Source: Vulcaniibacterium tengchongense | Lineage (GTDB): Bacteria; Pseudomonadota; Gammaproteobacteria; Xanthomonadales; Xanthomonadaceae | Length of the DNA: 64,000 nucleotides | NCBI RefSeq assembly: GCF_003814555.1 | Contig: NZ_RKQN01000002.1 | Location: forward strand, 682,001 to 746,000 | Reading direction: 5' to 3' | In this document: positions 7,139-16,441 of the stretch, piece after piece | Layout of the letters: every line of letters begins with the position of its first letter | Position numbering within the stretch: the first letter of the stretch is position 1 | Made by a program: the position numbers and the translations under genes | The notes under the pieces: model-generated | The model's input: only the letters and a program-made list of their open reading frames with translations | The model's database searches: none | What the model was told of the DNA's origin: nothing

Positions 7139-8854
7139 TCAGTACCCCGCCGCCTGCCCGTCCTTGCGCGACTCGCTGGCGCCGATGTAGCCGCCGTGCG
7201 GGTTGACCATGATCGCCTGGTAGCCGCCGTAGGGGCCGTCGGCGAAGCGCACGCTGTGGCCCTTGCGCATCAGCGCGCGCACGGTCTCGTACGGGAAGCC
7301 GCTCTCCAGGTCGAGCTCGCCGCCGTCGGCCATCGCTTCGTTCTGGCCGGCAGGCTCGGTGGAACCGTCGTGCTGGATGCGCGGCGCGTCGCCGGCCTCC
7401 TGCAGGTTCATGCCGAAGTCGATCAGGTTGAGCAGGATCTGCACGTGGCCCTGCGGCTGCATCGCCCCGCCCATCACGCCGAAGCTCAGCCACGGCTTGC
7501 CGTCCTTGGTCACGAACGCCGGGATGATGGTGTGGAACGGCCGCTTGCCCGGCGCGAACGAGTTCGGGTGCCCTTCCTTCAGCACGAACTGCTCGCCGCG
7601 GTCCTGGAGGATGAAGCCCAGGCCCGGCGGCGCCATGCCGCTGCCCATGCCGCGGTAGTTGGACTGGATCAGCGAGACCATCATGCCGTCCGCGTCGGCG
7701 GTGGCGAGGTAGATGGTGTCGCCTTCGTTGAGCTGCGGGATCACGCCCGGCTCGGCCGCCTTCATCGCCTTGTCCGGCGAGATCAGCTTGCGCCGCTGGC
7801 GCGCGTACTCCTTGGAGATCAGCCTGGCGACCGGCGTCTTGTAGAAGTCCGGATCGGCGTAGGACGCGGCGCGATCGGCGAAGGCCAGCTTCTTGGCCTC
7901 GGCGAACAGGTGCACGTGTTCGGGGCTGCCGAAGCCGTACGACTTCAGGTCGTAGCCCTCCAGGAGGTTGAGCATCTGCAGCGCGGCGATGCCCTGGCCG
8001 TTCGGCGGCAGCTCCCATACGTCGTAGCCGCGGTAGTTGGTGGAGACCGGCTCGACCCACTCGCCGCGGTGCGAGGCGAGGTCCTCGTAGGAGAGGAAGC
8101 CGCCGTTGGCCCTGAAGTAGGCGTCGATGGCGCGGGCGATCTCGCCCTTGTAGAACGCGTCGCGGCCGCCTTGGGCGATCTTCTCCAGGGTGCGGGCCAG
8201 GTTCGGGTTCTTCCAGATCTCGCCGGTGCGCGGCGCGCGCCTGTCCCCCGGCCCGGCGCCGGCGACGGTGAACTGCTCGGCGAAGCCGGGCCACTGGGAC
8301 AGGCGCGGCACCGACAGGTTCCAGTAATAGGCGATGGTCTCGTGGACCGGGTGGCCCTCGCGCGCGTAGCGGATCGCCGGCGCGAGGTCGTCGGCCATCG
8401 CGCGCTTGCCGAAGCGCCCGTGCAGCGCGAACCAGGCGTCGACGGCGCCGGGCACCGTCACCGGCAGCGGCCCGTGCGGCGGCACCTCCTTCAGCCCGCG
8501 CTTCCGGAACTCCGCCAGCGTCAGCGACTTCGGCGAGCGGCCCGAGCCGTTGTAGCCGTACAGCTTGCGGGTCTTCGGGTCCCAGACGATCGCGAACAGG
8601 TCGCCGCCGATGCCGTTGCCGGTGGGTTCCATCAGGCCGAGCGCGGCGTTGGCGGCGATCGCCGCGTCCACCGCGCTGCCGCCCTGCTTCATCACGTCGA
8701 GCGCGATCTGGGTCGCCAGCGGGTGCGAGGTGGCGGCCATCGCGTGCGGGGCGTAGACCTCGCTGCGGGTGGCGAAGGGCTTGCCGGCGATGCGGTCGGC
8801 GCCGGCCGCGGCGACGGGCAGCGACAGCAGCAGGGCGAGAAGCAGCGGACGCAT
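7139..8854 (-). CDS. ggt: gamma-glutamyltransferase, exported
   Basis: A 571-residue Ntn-hydrolase precursor with a signal peptide ending near AAAGA. The nucleophile is the Thr of a GDTIYLATADADG segment around residue 380, where autoprocessing would split the large and small subunits. An SLIQSNYRGMGSGM segment and a GGAMQPQGHVQILLNLIDFGM segment, both conserved in the family, follow. The enzyme would hydrolyse or transfer gamma-glutamyl groups of glutathione-like peptides in the periplasm. The DTIYL form groups it with the YwrD-like branch rather than the classical TTH form, so hydrolase or acylase activity is also possible. Confidence 0.9.
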   Translation of the reverse strand: MRPLLLALLLSLPVAAAGADRIAGKPFATRSEVYAPHAMAATSHPLATQIALDVMKQGGSAVDAAIAANAALGLMEPTGNGIGGDLFAIVWDPKTRKLYGYNGSGRSPKSLTLAEFRKRGLKEVPPHGPLPVTVPGAVDAWFALHGRFGKRAMADDLAPAIRYAREGHPVHETIAYYWNLSVPRLSQWPGFAEQFTVAGAGPGDRRAPRTGEIWKNPNLARTLEKIAQGGRDAFYKGEIARAIDAYFRANGGFLSYEDLASHRGEWVEPVSTNYRGYDVWELPPNGQGIAALQMLNLLEGYDLKSYGFGSPEHVHLFAEAKKLAFADRAASYADPDFYKTPVARLISKEYARQRRKLISPDKAMKAAEPGVIPQLNEGDTIYLATADADGMMVSLIQSNYRGMGSGMAPPGLGFILQDRGEQFVLKEGHPNSFAPGKRPFHTIIPAFVTKDGKPWLSFGVMGGAMQPQGHVQILLNLIDFGMNLQEAGDAPRIQHDGSTEPAGQNEAMADGGELDLESGFPYETVRALMRKGHSVRFADGPYGGYQAIMVNPHGGYIGASESRKDGQAAGY

Positions 8855-8993
8855 GGCGAGAATCCCCGGGAGCGAGGCCCGCATCCTAGCGCCTGGGCCG
8901 CCGGCGCCGCACCTCGATTTCCATCCGCATTTCACCCGGGCCGGTCGCGGCGACGGCCGCTTTGCGGACGACGGGCGGCGCCCGCGGCGCGGC

Positions 8994-9623
8994 TTACGGC
9001 CAGGCCGGCGGATCCTGCGCCCAGGCGGCCTGCACCTCGGCCAGGGCCGCGCGCTCGGAGTCGCGCCAGTCCGGCAACAGCTGCGCGTAGCGGTCCGGCG
9101 TGCGCCACAGCTGCGGCTCGCTGCGCACCGCGGCGGCGTACCACTGCACCGCCTCGTCCTTGCGCCCGAGCGTCCACAGCGCCAAGGCCAAGGTCGGCGG
9201 CATCCACGACGCGGTGATGTTGCGCGACTCGACCAGCGCGCGCCATTGCGCCAGCGCGCCCTCGGCGTCGCCGGCGCGGAACAGGTCCCAGCCGTAGTTC
9301 CAGGCGAGCGAGCGCCACAGGCCATGGCTGCGGTCGATGTTGCCCAGCACCCGCGCATACAGCTGGCGGCCGAGGTCGACGCGCCCGGCCGCCATCGCGA
9401 TGTGGGCCAGTTGCGCGGTGGCCTCGTGCGCGCGCGGGTCGCGCTCGACCAGGCGGACCAGCTTGTCCGTGGCGGCGTCGCCGCTCTCCTTGACCGCGAC
9501 GATGGCGCGCGCGGTGTTGGCGTCCTGGTCGAAGTAGAACTCGGCCGGCTTGGGCAAGGACTGCGCGGACGCGGCGCCGGCCACGGCGAGCAGCGCGGAC
9601 AGAAGCGAACGACGGTACGGCAT
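8994..9623 (-). CDS. exported TPR-like protein of unknown function
   Basis: A 209-residue protein. The ATG at 9623 sits behind GGGGGA and gives a clean signal peptide (MPYRRSLLSALLAVAGAASA). The mature part reads as paired helices with repeated Ala/Trp/Leu spacing (for example LAHIAMAAGRVDLGRQLYARVLG, LGRKDEAVQWYAAAV), a pattern of degenerate tetratricopeptide repeats. An alternative ATG at 9653 also has a good ribosome-binding site and would add ten residues. Function is unknown; such proteins usually serve as periplasmic scaffolds. It runs in the same direction as the transferase, 139 bases upstream of it. Confidence 0.7.
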   Translation of the reverse strand: MPYRRSLLSALLAVAGAASAQSLPKPAEFYFDQDANTARAIVAVKESGDAATDKLVRLVERDPRAHEATAQLAHIAMAAGRVDLGRQLYARVLGNIDRSHGLWRSLAWNYGWDLFRAGDAEGALAQWRALVESRNITASWMPPTLALALWTLGRKDEAVQWYAAAVRSEPQLWRTPDRYAQLLPDWRDSERAALAEVQAAWAQDPPAWP

Positions 9624-9794
9624 GCTGCGGATCCCCCTGTACAACTCCCTCATGCTACCCCCTTTGCCACCGCCGCGTGACGCGCGTGTGGCGGCGGGAC
9701 GGACGCACAGGGTCGCAGACCGCGGACGCCGGCGCACGGCCGGACCATGCTGGATCCGGCCGCCGAATCGCCCCATCCGGGCGGAAAGCCGGCG

Positions 9795-12164
9795 CTACCG
9801 CGGCAGCAGCGCCACCTCGTCGATCGCCCACAGCGGGTCGTGACCGCCGCTGGCGAAGACGAAGCACAGGTCGTGGCGGCCGCCGCCCGGCGGCAGCGGC
9901 GCGCGCAGCACGGTCAGGCCGTCGCGGCCCTGGGCCGGCGCCAGCGGCAGGCGCAGCGCGGCCGCGCCGTCGCAACCGTCCAGCCGCACCTCCAGCGCGC
10001 CGCCGGGCAGCGACGCCGGCCGCGCCACCACCCGTGAGGCGTCCTTCCACAGCTGGAAATTGTGCGGCAGCTGGCCGACGCGCACTTCCAGCGTGCGCGC
10101 CGCACCCAGGTCGGCGTCGGGGTAGATCCAGCACGGGTCGAACACGTCCGCCACCAGCAACGCGCGCTCGTCGGCGCCGCGCTCGGCGCCGGCCACCCCG
10201 GCCGGCGCGTCGTCCTCCATCCGCAGCACCAGGTCGCCGCGGCAGGAGCGCAACGCGTGGCCGCCGCGCGCGCGCAGGCTGCGCGCGTCGAGCACGAAGC
10301 GGCGCGGCGCGCCCAGCGGCCGCCCGCCGGCGAAGGCCGCGGCGGTCACCGTGGCCGGCAGCGGCAACGCCAGCGGGCGCGCGTATTCCGGCGAGGCCGC
10401 GTCCGGCGCGCGGCCGTCGAGGGTGTAGCGGATCGTGCCGAAGCCGGTCTGGTTGCGCAGGCGCACTTCGGCGCGGCCGCCGCCGACGGGCCGGGCCTCG
10501 AAGCGCACCGCGAAGGCGCTGTCGGAGGCGGCGAAGCCGGCGGCGCGGTAGCGCGCCATCTGCGGCGCCAGGCGGCGCAGGAAATCGTCCCAGTCGCGGC
10601 GCGGCTCCGGCGTCCACACCGCCTCGGCCAGCGCCGCCGCGCGCGGGAACAGCGAACGCTGCACGCGCTCGTTGGTGCGCTGGTGTTCGGTCCAGAGGTT
10701 GACCTGTGCGCCGAGCACGCGCCGGGCCTGGTCCGGGTTCAGCTGCGGCGGCACCGGCCGGAACGCGTACACGTCCTTCAGCGCGATCACGCCCAGCCGG
10801 CCCGGGGTCTCGTCGCCGGCGTCGCTCTGCAGGTGGTCGAGGTACAGGTCCGGCGCCGGCGACAGCACCACGTCGTGGCCGGCGCGCGCGGCTTCGATCG
10901 CGCCGTCGACGCCGCGCCAGGACATCACCGTCGCGTCCGCCGGCGGGCCGCCTTCCAGGATCTCGTCCCAGCCGACCAGGCGCTTGCCCTTGCCTTCCAG
11001 GTAGCGGCCGAGCCGGCCCATGAACCAGCTCTGCAGCTGCATCTCGTCCTTCAGGCCGAGCTCGCGCATCCGCGCCTGCACCTTCGGCGAGCGCTGCCAC
11101 TGGTCCTTCGCCGCTTCGTCGCCGCCGAGATGGAAGTAGCGGCCCGGAAACAGCGGCACCACTTCGTCGAGGACGTGCTGCAGGAACGCGAACGTGCTTT
11201 CGTCGACGTTGAACAGCCAGGTGTGCACGCCCCAGTCCGGCGACACCGGCGGCCGCCGCCCGGTGACGCCGAGTTCCGGGTAGGCCGCGATCGCCGCCTG
11301 CGCGTGGCCCGGCAGGTCGATCTCCGGCACCACCGCGATGTAGCGCTCGGCGGCGTAGCGCACCACCTCGCGGATCTCGTCCTGGGTGTAGAAGCCGCAG
11401 TACGGCCTGGGCTTGCCGTTTTCGTCGCGCCCCGCCGCGCCGGCGGGGATGCGGCAGGCCCCGACTTCGGTGAGCCGGGGATAGCGTTCGATCTCGATGC
11501 GCCAGCCCTGGTCGTCGGTCAGGTGCCAATGGAAGGTGTTGAGCTTGTGCAGCGCCATCTGGTCGAGCAGCGCCTTGACCTCGTCCACCGTGCGGAAGTG
11601 GCGCGCCACGTCCAGCATCAGCCCGCGCCAGGCGAAGCGCGGCGCGTCCTCGATGCGCTGTGCGGCGATCGTCGCGGGGCCGCTGCCGCCCTCGGCGGTG
11701 GCCAGCTGCCACAGCGTCACCGCGCCGTAGAACAGGCCGGCCGGGGCGCGGGCCGCGATCCGCGCGCCCTGCGGCGCGATCTCCAGCACGTAGGCCTCGT
11801 CGCCGGCGGGCGCGATGCCCGGGTCGAGCGCCAGCACCACGGCGGCGCCGGCGGGCGGCCCGCCGACTTGCGGCGCGAAACCGCGCGCCTGCTGCAGCCG
11901 CGAGGCCAGGTCGCGGGCGATGCGCAGCGCCTCGGCGTTCCCGCCCGCCACCGCGATGCGCGCCTGCGGGCCGAGCACGAAGCGGCCCTCGCGTACTTCG
12001 ACCTGCGCCGGGCGCGGGATCACCGGCGCGGCAACGGCTTCGGCCGGGGATACGGCCTGCCTTGCCGGGCCGGCGTCCTCCGAGCCGGCGCCGCTCCGGC
12101 ACGCGCCCAGTACCGCAACCAACGCCACCCACGCCCAGTTGCGCAACGCGGTTCTTGGATTCAT
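9795..12164 (-). CDS. beta-N-acetylhexosaminidase (GH20), lipoprotein
   Basis: A 789-residue glycoside hydrolase family 20 enzyme. The catalytic pair is in HLGGDEA around residues 344-350, and upstream segments GLMLDVARHF and LHKLNTFHWHLTDDQGWR are typical of the family. A chitobiase C-terminal beta domain (GTIRYTLDGRAPD) and a further beta-sandwich of unknown type follow. It would release GlcNAc from chitin oligomers or peptidoglycan-derived sugars. The ATG at 12164 follows GAGGAAGAGGTGG and gives a signal with lipobox VLGAC, so the enzyme is probably anchored in the outer membrane. It is the last gene of the glk-receptor-hexosaminidase set, behind a hairpin that may reduce its expression. 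Confidence 0.92.
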   Translation of the reverse strand: MNPRTALRNWAWVALVAVLGACRSGAGSEDAGPARQAVSPAEAVAAPVIPRPAQVEVREGRFVLGPQARIAVAGGNAEALRIARDLASRLQQARGFAPQVGGPPAGAAVVLALDPGIAPAGDEAYVLEIAPQGARIAARAPAGLFYGAVTLWQLATAEGGSGPATIAAQRIEDAPRFAWRGLMLDVARHFRTVDEVKALLDQMALHKLNTFHWHLTDDQGWRIEIERYPRLTEVGACRIPAGAAGRDENGKPRPYCGFYTQDEIREVVRYAAERYIAVVPEIDLPGHAQAAIAAYPELGVTGRRPPVSPDWGVHTWLFNVDESTFAFLQHVLDEVVPLFPGRYFHLGGDEAAKDQWQRSPKVQARMRELGLKDEMQLQSWFMGRLGRYLEGKGKRLVGWDEILEGGPPADATVMSWRGVDGAIEAARAGHDVVLSPAPDLYLDHLQSDAGDETPGRLGVIALKDVYAFRPVPPQLNPDQARRVLGAQVNLWTEHQRTNERVQRSLFPRAAALAEAVWTPEPRRDWDDFLRRLAPQMARYRAAGFAASDSAFAVRFEARPVGGGRAEVRLRNQTGFGTIRYTLDGRAPDAASPEYARPLALPLPATVTAAAFAGGRPLGAPRRFVLDARSLRARGGHALRSCRGDLVLRMEDDAPAGVAGAERGADERALLVADVFDPCWIYPDADLGAARTLEVRVGQLPHNFQLWKDASRVVARPASLPGGALEVRLDGCDGAAALRLPLAPAQGRDGLTVLRAPLPPGGGRHDLCFVFASGGHDPLWAIDEVALLPR

Positions 12165-12206
12165 CGCCACCTCTTCCTCAGGCCTAGGCCGGCCGACCTT
12201 CGTCAA

Positions 12207-12236
12207 ACGACGGGCCCGGTGGTCCGGGCCCGTCGT
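12207..12236 (-). terminator. strong hairpin between receptor and hexosaminidase
   Basis: Two perfect 13-nt arms (12207-12219 and 12224-12236) with a 4-nt loop. Read on the minus strand, the stem is followed by TTTGAC, a very short T run. It sits 25 bases after the receptor stop. It may be a terminator, an attenuator or an mRNA-end protector that lowers hexosaminidase expression relative to the receptor. Confidence 0.55.
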
Positions 12237-12261
12237 GTCGCCGCGAGCGACCGCCCCACGG

Positions 12262-14961
12262 TCAGAACTTGAACTGGAACGACGCCATGTAGCGGCGGCC
12301 CGTCGTATAGCGGTTCAACGGATGGGTCTTGTCCAGCTTGCCCGACGCGTCGACCTGGTACTGGCCGTATTCCTCGTCGGTCAGGTTCATCGCGTCGAAC
12401 GAGATCGAGTAGTGGTCGTTGAACCTCCAGCCCAGGCTGAGGCCCACGTCGGTGTAGTCGTCCACCGCCGCCGGCGGCGCGCCGGCGACATAGCCGCCGG
12501 CGAGGTACTCGTCGCGCCAGTTGTAGGTCACGCGCGCCGTGAACGGCCCCTTCTCGTAGTACGGGCTGATGTTGACGGTGTTCTCCGACAGGTACGGCAT
12601 CCCGGTGCCGGCGTCGGTTTCGCCGTCCGCGTAGGTGTAGTTGGCGCTCAGGCCGAAGCCGGTGTCGGCGAAGGGCTGCTGGTAGCTGAGCGTGATGCCC
12701 TTGACCTCGGCGCCGCCGGCGTTGAACGGCCGCTGGATGCTGTAGTCGCAGAAGCCATCCGCGGTGCAGCCGGTGGTCGGGTTGTTGGCGTAATTGGCCT
12801 GCCAGTTGGCCGGATCGTTGTCGCGGATCGAGTTGTACCAGCGTTCGGTGGTGGCTTCCTGGTCGATATAGTTGCTGACGTCCTTGTAGAACAGCGTCGC
12901 CGCGAGCACCGCCTCATCGGCGAAGTACCATTCCACCGAAGCGTTGTAGTTGTACGACTCGTACGGCTCGAGCTCGGCGTTGCCGCCTGCGCCGGTGAGC
13001 GTGCTGTCGTTGAGGAAGGTGTTGTTCACCATCTGGTTGTACGGCGCCCACGCGATGACCTTCGCGCCGGACAGGCGGAACAGCACGTCCGCTCCGGTGT
13101 CGAACACGACGTTGAACGACGGCAGCAGGAAATCGTGGTCGCTGCTCCTGGTCTGCCACGAGCCGGCGGGCGGCGGCAGCACCGGCGCGCCGCCGTAGTT
13201 GTAGCCGGTGGCGTCGATGTCCGTGGTCACGTAGCGCAGGCCGAAGTTGCCGCGCACCAGGTCGTTGGCGAAATTCAGTTGGACGTAGCCGGCGGTGTTG
13301 TCCTGCCGCAGCGCCCAGGTGTTGTTCAGATGGCTGCCAGGATCGCCGCCGCTGGCGAAGTCGATCGGGCTGCCTTCGACCCAGTTCCTGACGTTGCCGC
13401 GGCCCACGTAGATGTGCCGCCCGTGGTCCGGCGAGAAACCGCCGAAGCCGTCGAGGATGTCGACATATCCGATGGTGCCCACGTCCGCCAGGCTGGCGCC
13501 CGCGCGCACGCCGCCGTATACGTTCAGCTGGAAATTCTCCTCGTGCTCGTTGTAGCGCACGCCGACCAGCAACTGGTTGAAGAACCCGCCGCCGAGATTC
13601 CTGGTCCAGTCGAGTTGGCCGTAGGTGTCCTTGGCCTCGACCTGGAAGACGCCGGTGTTGCCCATCCAATCGGTGCCGCGCCAGTTGGCCGGGTCGCGCG
13701 CGGCGGCCGGATCGTCGAAGGTGATGCCCCGGTCGATGTCCCAGCTGTAGCCGCCCTGGTAAACCGGCTCGATGAACCACTGCTGCATCCGCGGGTTCTT
13801 GGACTTGCTGGCGCCGATTTGGCCGCTCAGTTCCCAGTCGCCCGCATCGAAGCTGGCGCGTGCGTCCAGACCCTTGGTGGTCACTTCGGACGACCGCACG
13901 TTGTTGTCGTAGAACGTGTTGCTGCCCGCGCCGGCATGGCCGCTGGTGACCACGCCGCCGGCGCCGACGTCGAGGCGGTCCGTCGTGCCCGGCGTGTTGG
14001 TCAGGAAGTTGTACATCGACTGGTTGTAGTTGTCGAAGCTTTCCTTGATGTACAGGCCGCTCAGCTGGAACTCCAACTCGTCGGTCGGCTTGCTCTGCAG
14101 GTTCAGCATCACGCTGTCGCGCTTGCGCTCCTGCTGGAACCAGGCGGCATTGATGAAGTTGGGCACGTCGGCGTCCGCGGGCGCGCCGACCTGGTTCGGC
14201 AGGTCGCTGGCCTTCACGTAGCCGAATACCTCGATGCCTTGCCGGTCCACCTGCTCCTCGTGGTGCTGGGCGGCGATCGTGAGGCCGAAGGTTTCGTCCG
14301 CATTCTTCCAGCTGTAGAGCAACGAGGCGTTCGGTTGCCCTTCGCTGGCCTGGTCGTTGTAGTTGTAGCCGACGGAACCGTTGATCGTGTTGGCCTCCAG
14401 GTCCAGCGGCTGGCGGCTGTGCATCAGCACCGTGCCGCCGAGGCTGCCTTCCGGCAAACGCGCCTCGGGGGACTTGTACACCTCCAGGCGCCCGATGATC
14501 TCGGACGCGATCAAGGTATGGTCGAAGCCGCGGCTCGGATTCTCGCCGTACAGCCAGATCGTCTGCGCGACCGGATGGCCGTCGAGGAAGGTCAGGTTGA
14601 GGCTCGGGTCCGTGCCGTCGATGCTGACGCGCTCGCCTTGGCCGAAGCGGCGGTCGAGCGTGACGCCCGGGATTTGCGCCATCGCCTCGGCGACGTTCGT
14701 GTTCGGGAAGTCGCCGATGTCCTCGGCGGTCAAGGCCTCGACGACGGCGTCGGCGTTGCGCTTGGTCTCCAGCGACTTCATCAGGCTGGCGCGGATGCCG
14801 GTGACGACGATGGTGTCCAGGTCGGTCGGGTCCTGGTCGGCCGCGGCGGGCTGCGCCGCGGTGGCCTGGGGCGCAGCGGCCTGCTGCGCGGTCGCGGTGC
14901 CGGCGACGCCGGCGAGGGCCGCGAGGATACTGGCCGATAGCAAGGTCTTGCGGACGTTCAT
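12262..14961 (-). CDS. TonB-dependent outer membrane receptor, likely chito-oligosaccharide/GlcNAc
   Basis: An 899-residue receptor with a signal peptide ending at ATAQ, a TonB-box-like DTIVVTGIRASL segment near residue 50, a plug domain (SLETKRNADAVVEALTAEDIGDFPNTNVAEAMAQIPGV) and a 22-strand barrel ending in Phe (FQFKF), as outer membrane proteins do. The plug type is that of the xanthomonad/Caulobacter carbohydrate receptors. Its place between a glucokinase-family gene and a hexosaminidase, in a locus with nagP and a LacI repressor, points to GlcNAc or chitin oligomers as substrate; this is inference from context. The start at 14961 follows GGGAGAGAG. The gap to the upstream kinase gene is 70 bases. 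Confidence 0.93.
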   Translation of the reverse strand: MNVRKTLLSASILAALAGVAGTATAQQAAAPQATAAQPAAADQDPTDLDTIVVTGIRASLMKSLETKRNADAVVEALTAEDIGDFPNTNVAEAMAQIPGVTLDRRFGQGERVSIDGTDPSLNLTFLDGHPVAQTIWLYGENPSRGFDHTLIASEIIGRLEVYKSPEARLPEGSLGGTVLMHSRQPLDLEANTINGSVGYNYNDQASEGQPNASLLYSWKNADETFGLTIAAQHHEEQVDRQGIEVFGYVKASDLPNQVGAPADADVPNFINAAWFQQERKRDSVMLNLQSKPTDELEFQLSGLYIKESFDNYNQSMYNFLTNTPGTTDRLDVGAGGVVTSGHAGAGSNTFYDNNVRSSEVTTKGLDARASFDAGDWELSGQIGASKSKNPRMQQWFIEPVYQGGYSWDIDRGITFDDPAAARDPANWRGTDWMGNTGVFQVEAKDTYGQLDWTRNLGGGFFNQLLVGVRYNEHEENFQLNVYGGVRAGASLADVGTIGYVDILDGFGGFSPDHGRHIYVGRGNVRNWVEGSPIDFASGGDPGSHLNNTWALRQDNTAGYVQLNFANDLVRGNFGLRYVTTDIDATGYNYGGAPVLPPPAGSWQTRSSDHDFLLPSFNVVFDTGADVLFRLSGAKVIAWAPYNQMVNNTFLNDSTLTGAGGNAELEPYESYNYNASVEWYFADEAVLAATLFYKDVSNYIDQEATTERWYNSIRDNDPANWQANYANNPTTGCTADGFCDYSIQRPFNAGGAEVKGITLSYQQPFADTGFGLSANYTYADGETDAGTGMPYLSENTVNISPYYEKGPFTARVTYNWRDEYLAGGYVAGAPPAAVDDYTDVGLSLGWRFNDHYSISFDAMNLTDEEYGQYQVDASGKLDKTHPLNRYTTGRRYMASFQFKF

Positions 14962-15031
14962 TGCGCTCTCTCCCACTGGCTGTGTGCGATCCCGCGGTCC
15001 CGGTCTTGGCGCCGGCGTGGCGGGTCCGGTT

Positions 15032-16093
15032 TCAATCCGTGTCTTCCCGCGCGGGCGCCGGCCGGTCGTCGCCGACCGGCGCGCTTGGGCGCTCGTGCGC
15101 GTGCTCCAGGTACCAGCTGGCGGCGCCGATCACCCCCAGCCGGTCGTTCTCGATCAGCCGCACCGGCACGCGCTCCAGCGCGGCGCGCATCACGCCCTTG
15201 TCGAGCAGGCGCGCGTGGAACGCGCTGTGCGGCAGGAAATCCTTCAGCTGCGGCACGATGCCGCCGGCGATGAACACCGCGCGCGCGCTGCTGAGCACCG
15301 CCAGGTCGCCGATCACGCTGCCGAGCAGGGCGCAGAAGGTCTGCACCGCTTCGGCCGCGGCCGGGTCGCCGGCGCGCGCGGCGGCGCTGATCGCGGCCGG
15401 CGCGCGCAGCGTGGCCACGGCGCCGTCGAGCGCGCAGATCGCCTGGTACAGGTTGACCAGGCCCGGGCCGGACACCGCCTGCTCGGTGGCCACGTGCGTG
15501 CCGCCGCCGCGCCGCTGCAGCCAGTGCAGGATCGCGATCTCGCGCGCGGTGCCCGGCGCGAACGCGGTGTGCCCGGCCTCGGTCGGCAGCACCACGACCT
15601 CGCCGCGGTGCGGGATGCGCACCGCCGCGCCCAGGCCGGTGCCGGGGCCGACCACCAGCACCGGCCCCGGCGCCGCCGTGTCGATGCCGGGCGTCAGCAG
15701 CGTCGCCTCGTCGGCGTTCATGCACTGGGCCGCGTGGGCGGCGGCCTGGAAGTCGTTGACGAAGCGCAGCTCGCGCAGGCCGAGCCCGCGCCGCAGTTCG
15801 GACAGGCGGATCGGCCAGAGCAGGTTGGCGTTGACCACCTCGTCGTCGAGCGCCACGCCGGCGCAGGCGACCGCGACCCGGTCGACGCCGGCGCTGCCCG
15901 GTTCGGAGTCGATGAAGTCGGCGAGGATCGCGGCCAGCCCCGGATGGTCGGCGCAGGCGTACTTGCGGTGGGCGAGCACCTCGATGCGGCCGCCCGCGCC
16001 CGGCCGCACCAGGCCGACCCGGGTATGGGTGCCGCCGACGTCGGCGGCGAGGAAGCGGGCGTCGCCGTGGCGCGCCTGGGTGCGGGCGTTCAT
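15032..16093 (-). CDS. glk: glucokinase-family sugar kinase (glucose or GlcNAc)
   Basis: A 353-residue protein of the Glk (PF02685) type: LAADVGGTHTR is the phosphate-binding loop near residues 15-25, FVNDFQAAAHA carries the catalytic Asp, VVGPGTGLGAA is the second phosphate loop, and TEAGHTAFAP matches the GEGGHVDFAP segment of E. coli Glk. It would phosphorylate glucose, or GlcNAc given the neighbours, using ATP. An upstream ATG at 16126 with GGAG four bases ahead would add an Arg-rich dozen residues; I prefer 16093 because the domain starts soon after. It is the first gene of the minus operon and is read from the operator region shared with nagP. Confidence 0.88.
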   Translation of the reverse strand: MNARTQARHGDARFLAADVGGTHTRVGLVRPGAGGRIEVLAHRKYACADHPGLAAILADFIDSEPGSAGVDRVAVACAGVALDDEVVNANLLWPIRLSELRRGLGLRELRFVNDFQAAAHAAQCMNADEATLLTPGIDTAAPGPVLVVGPGTGLGAAVRIPHRGEVVVLPTEAGHTAFAPGTAREIAILHWLQRRGGGTHVATEQAVSGPGLVNLYQAICALDGAVATLRAPAAISAAARAGDPAAAEAVQTFCALLGSVIGDLAVLSSARAVFIAGGIVPQLKDFLPHSAFHARLLDKGVMRAALERVPVRLIENDRLGVIGAASWYLEHAHERPSAPVGDDRPAPAREDTD

Positions 16094-16220
16094 CGGCGCG
16101 CGCCGCTGCCTGCGCGTGGTGCGCATCGGCTCCACCGGTACCGCGCCGCCCTGGACTGCCACCGCATGCTTCCTCCGTCGCACCGGCTCCCCGCCGGCGC
16201 GGCCGAGAGTGCGGCGCCGA

Positions 16221-16234
16221 TGACAACGTTGTCA
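16221..16234. promoter_or_regulatory. LacI-type operator, perfect palindrome
   Basis: TGACAACGTTGTCA is a perfect 14-base palindrome with the central CG typical of LacI-family operators. It lies in the gap between glk and nagP, next to a locus that encodes a LacI repressor (17860). On the minus strand the sequence TTGACA (complement of 16230-16235) overlaps it and would make a consensus -35 for glk, so repressor binding would block polymerase directly. The matching -10 is poor. Confidence 0.75.
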
Positions 16235-16378
16235 ACAGAGGCCCAGAATCGACGCGGCGAATTCCGCGTACAAGGCGACGAACGGTCGAATCCTGCTGCG
16301 GCGCAACACGCCCCTGCGTGGCTTCGAGGCCGCCACGGCCGCGGCCCAGGGCTGGCGCTGGCGCACCGCGGCGACATG

Positions 16379-16392
16379 TGACAACGTTGGCC
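16379..16392. promoter_or_regulatory. second, imperfect LacI-type operator
   Basis: TGACAACGTTGGCC matches 12 of 14 bases of the perfect operator at 16221 and keeps the whole left half-site and centre. It lies 50 bases before the nagP start. The spacing of 158 bases between the two left edges would allow either independent control of both promoters or looping. Confidence 0.6.
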
Positions 16393-16441
16393 CCGGAGCG
16401 CCGCACGGGTCATCGGCGCCGCACATCTCGGGAGGGAGCAC

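Noticed and set aside
9655-12272. Long open frames in other phases across the GH20 gene
   Set aside because: They lack motifs, whereas the minus frame from 12164 has HLGGDE and a lipobox.
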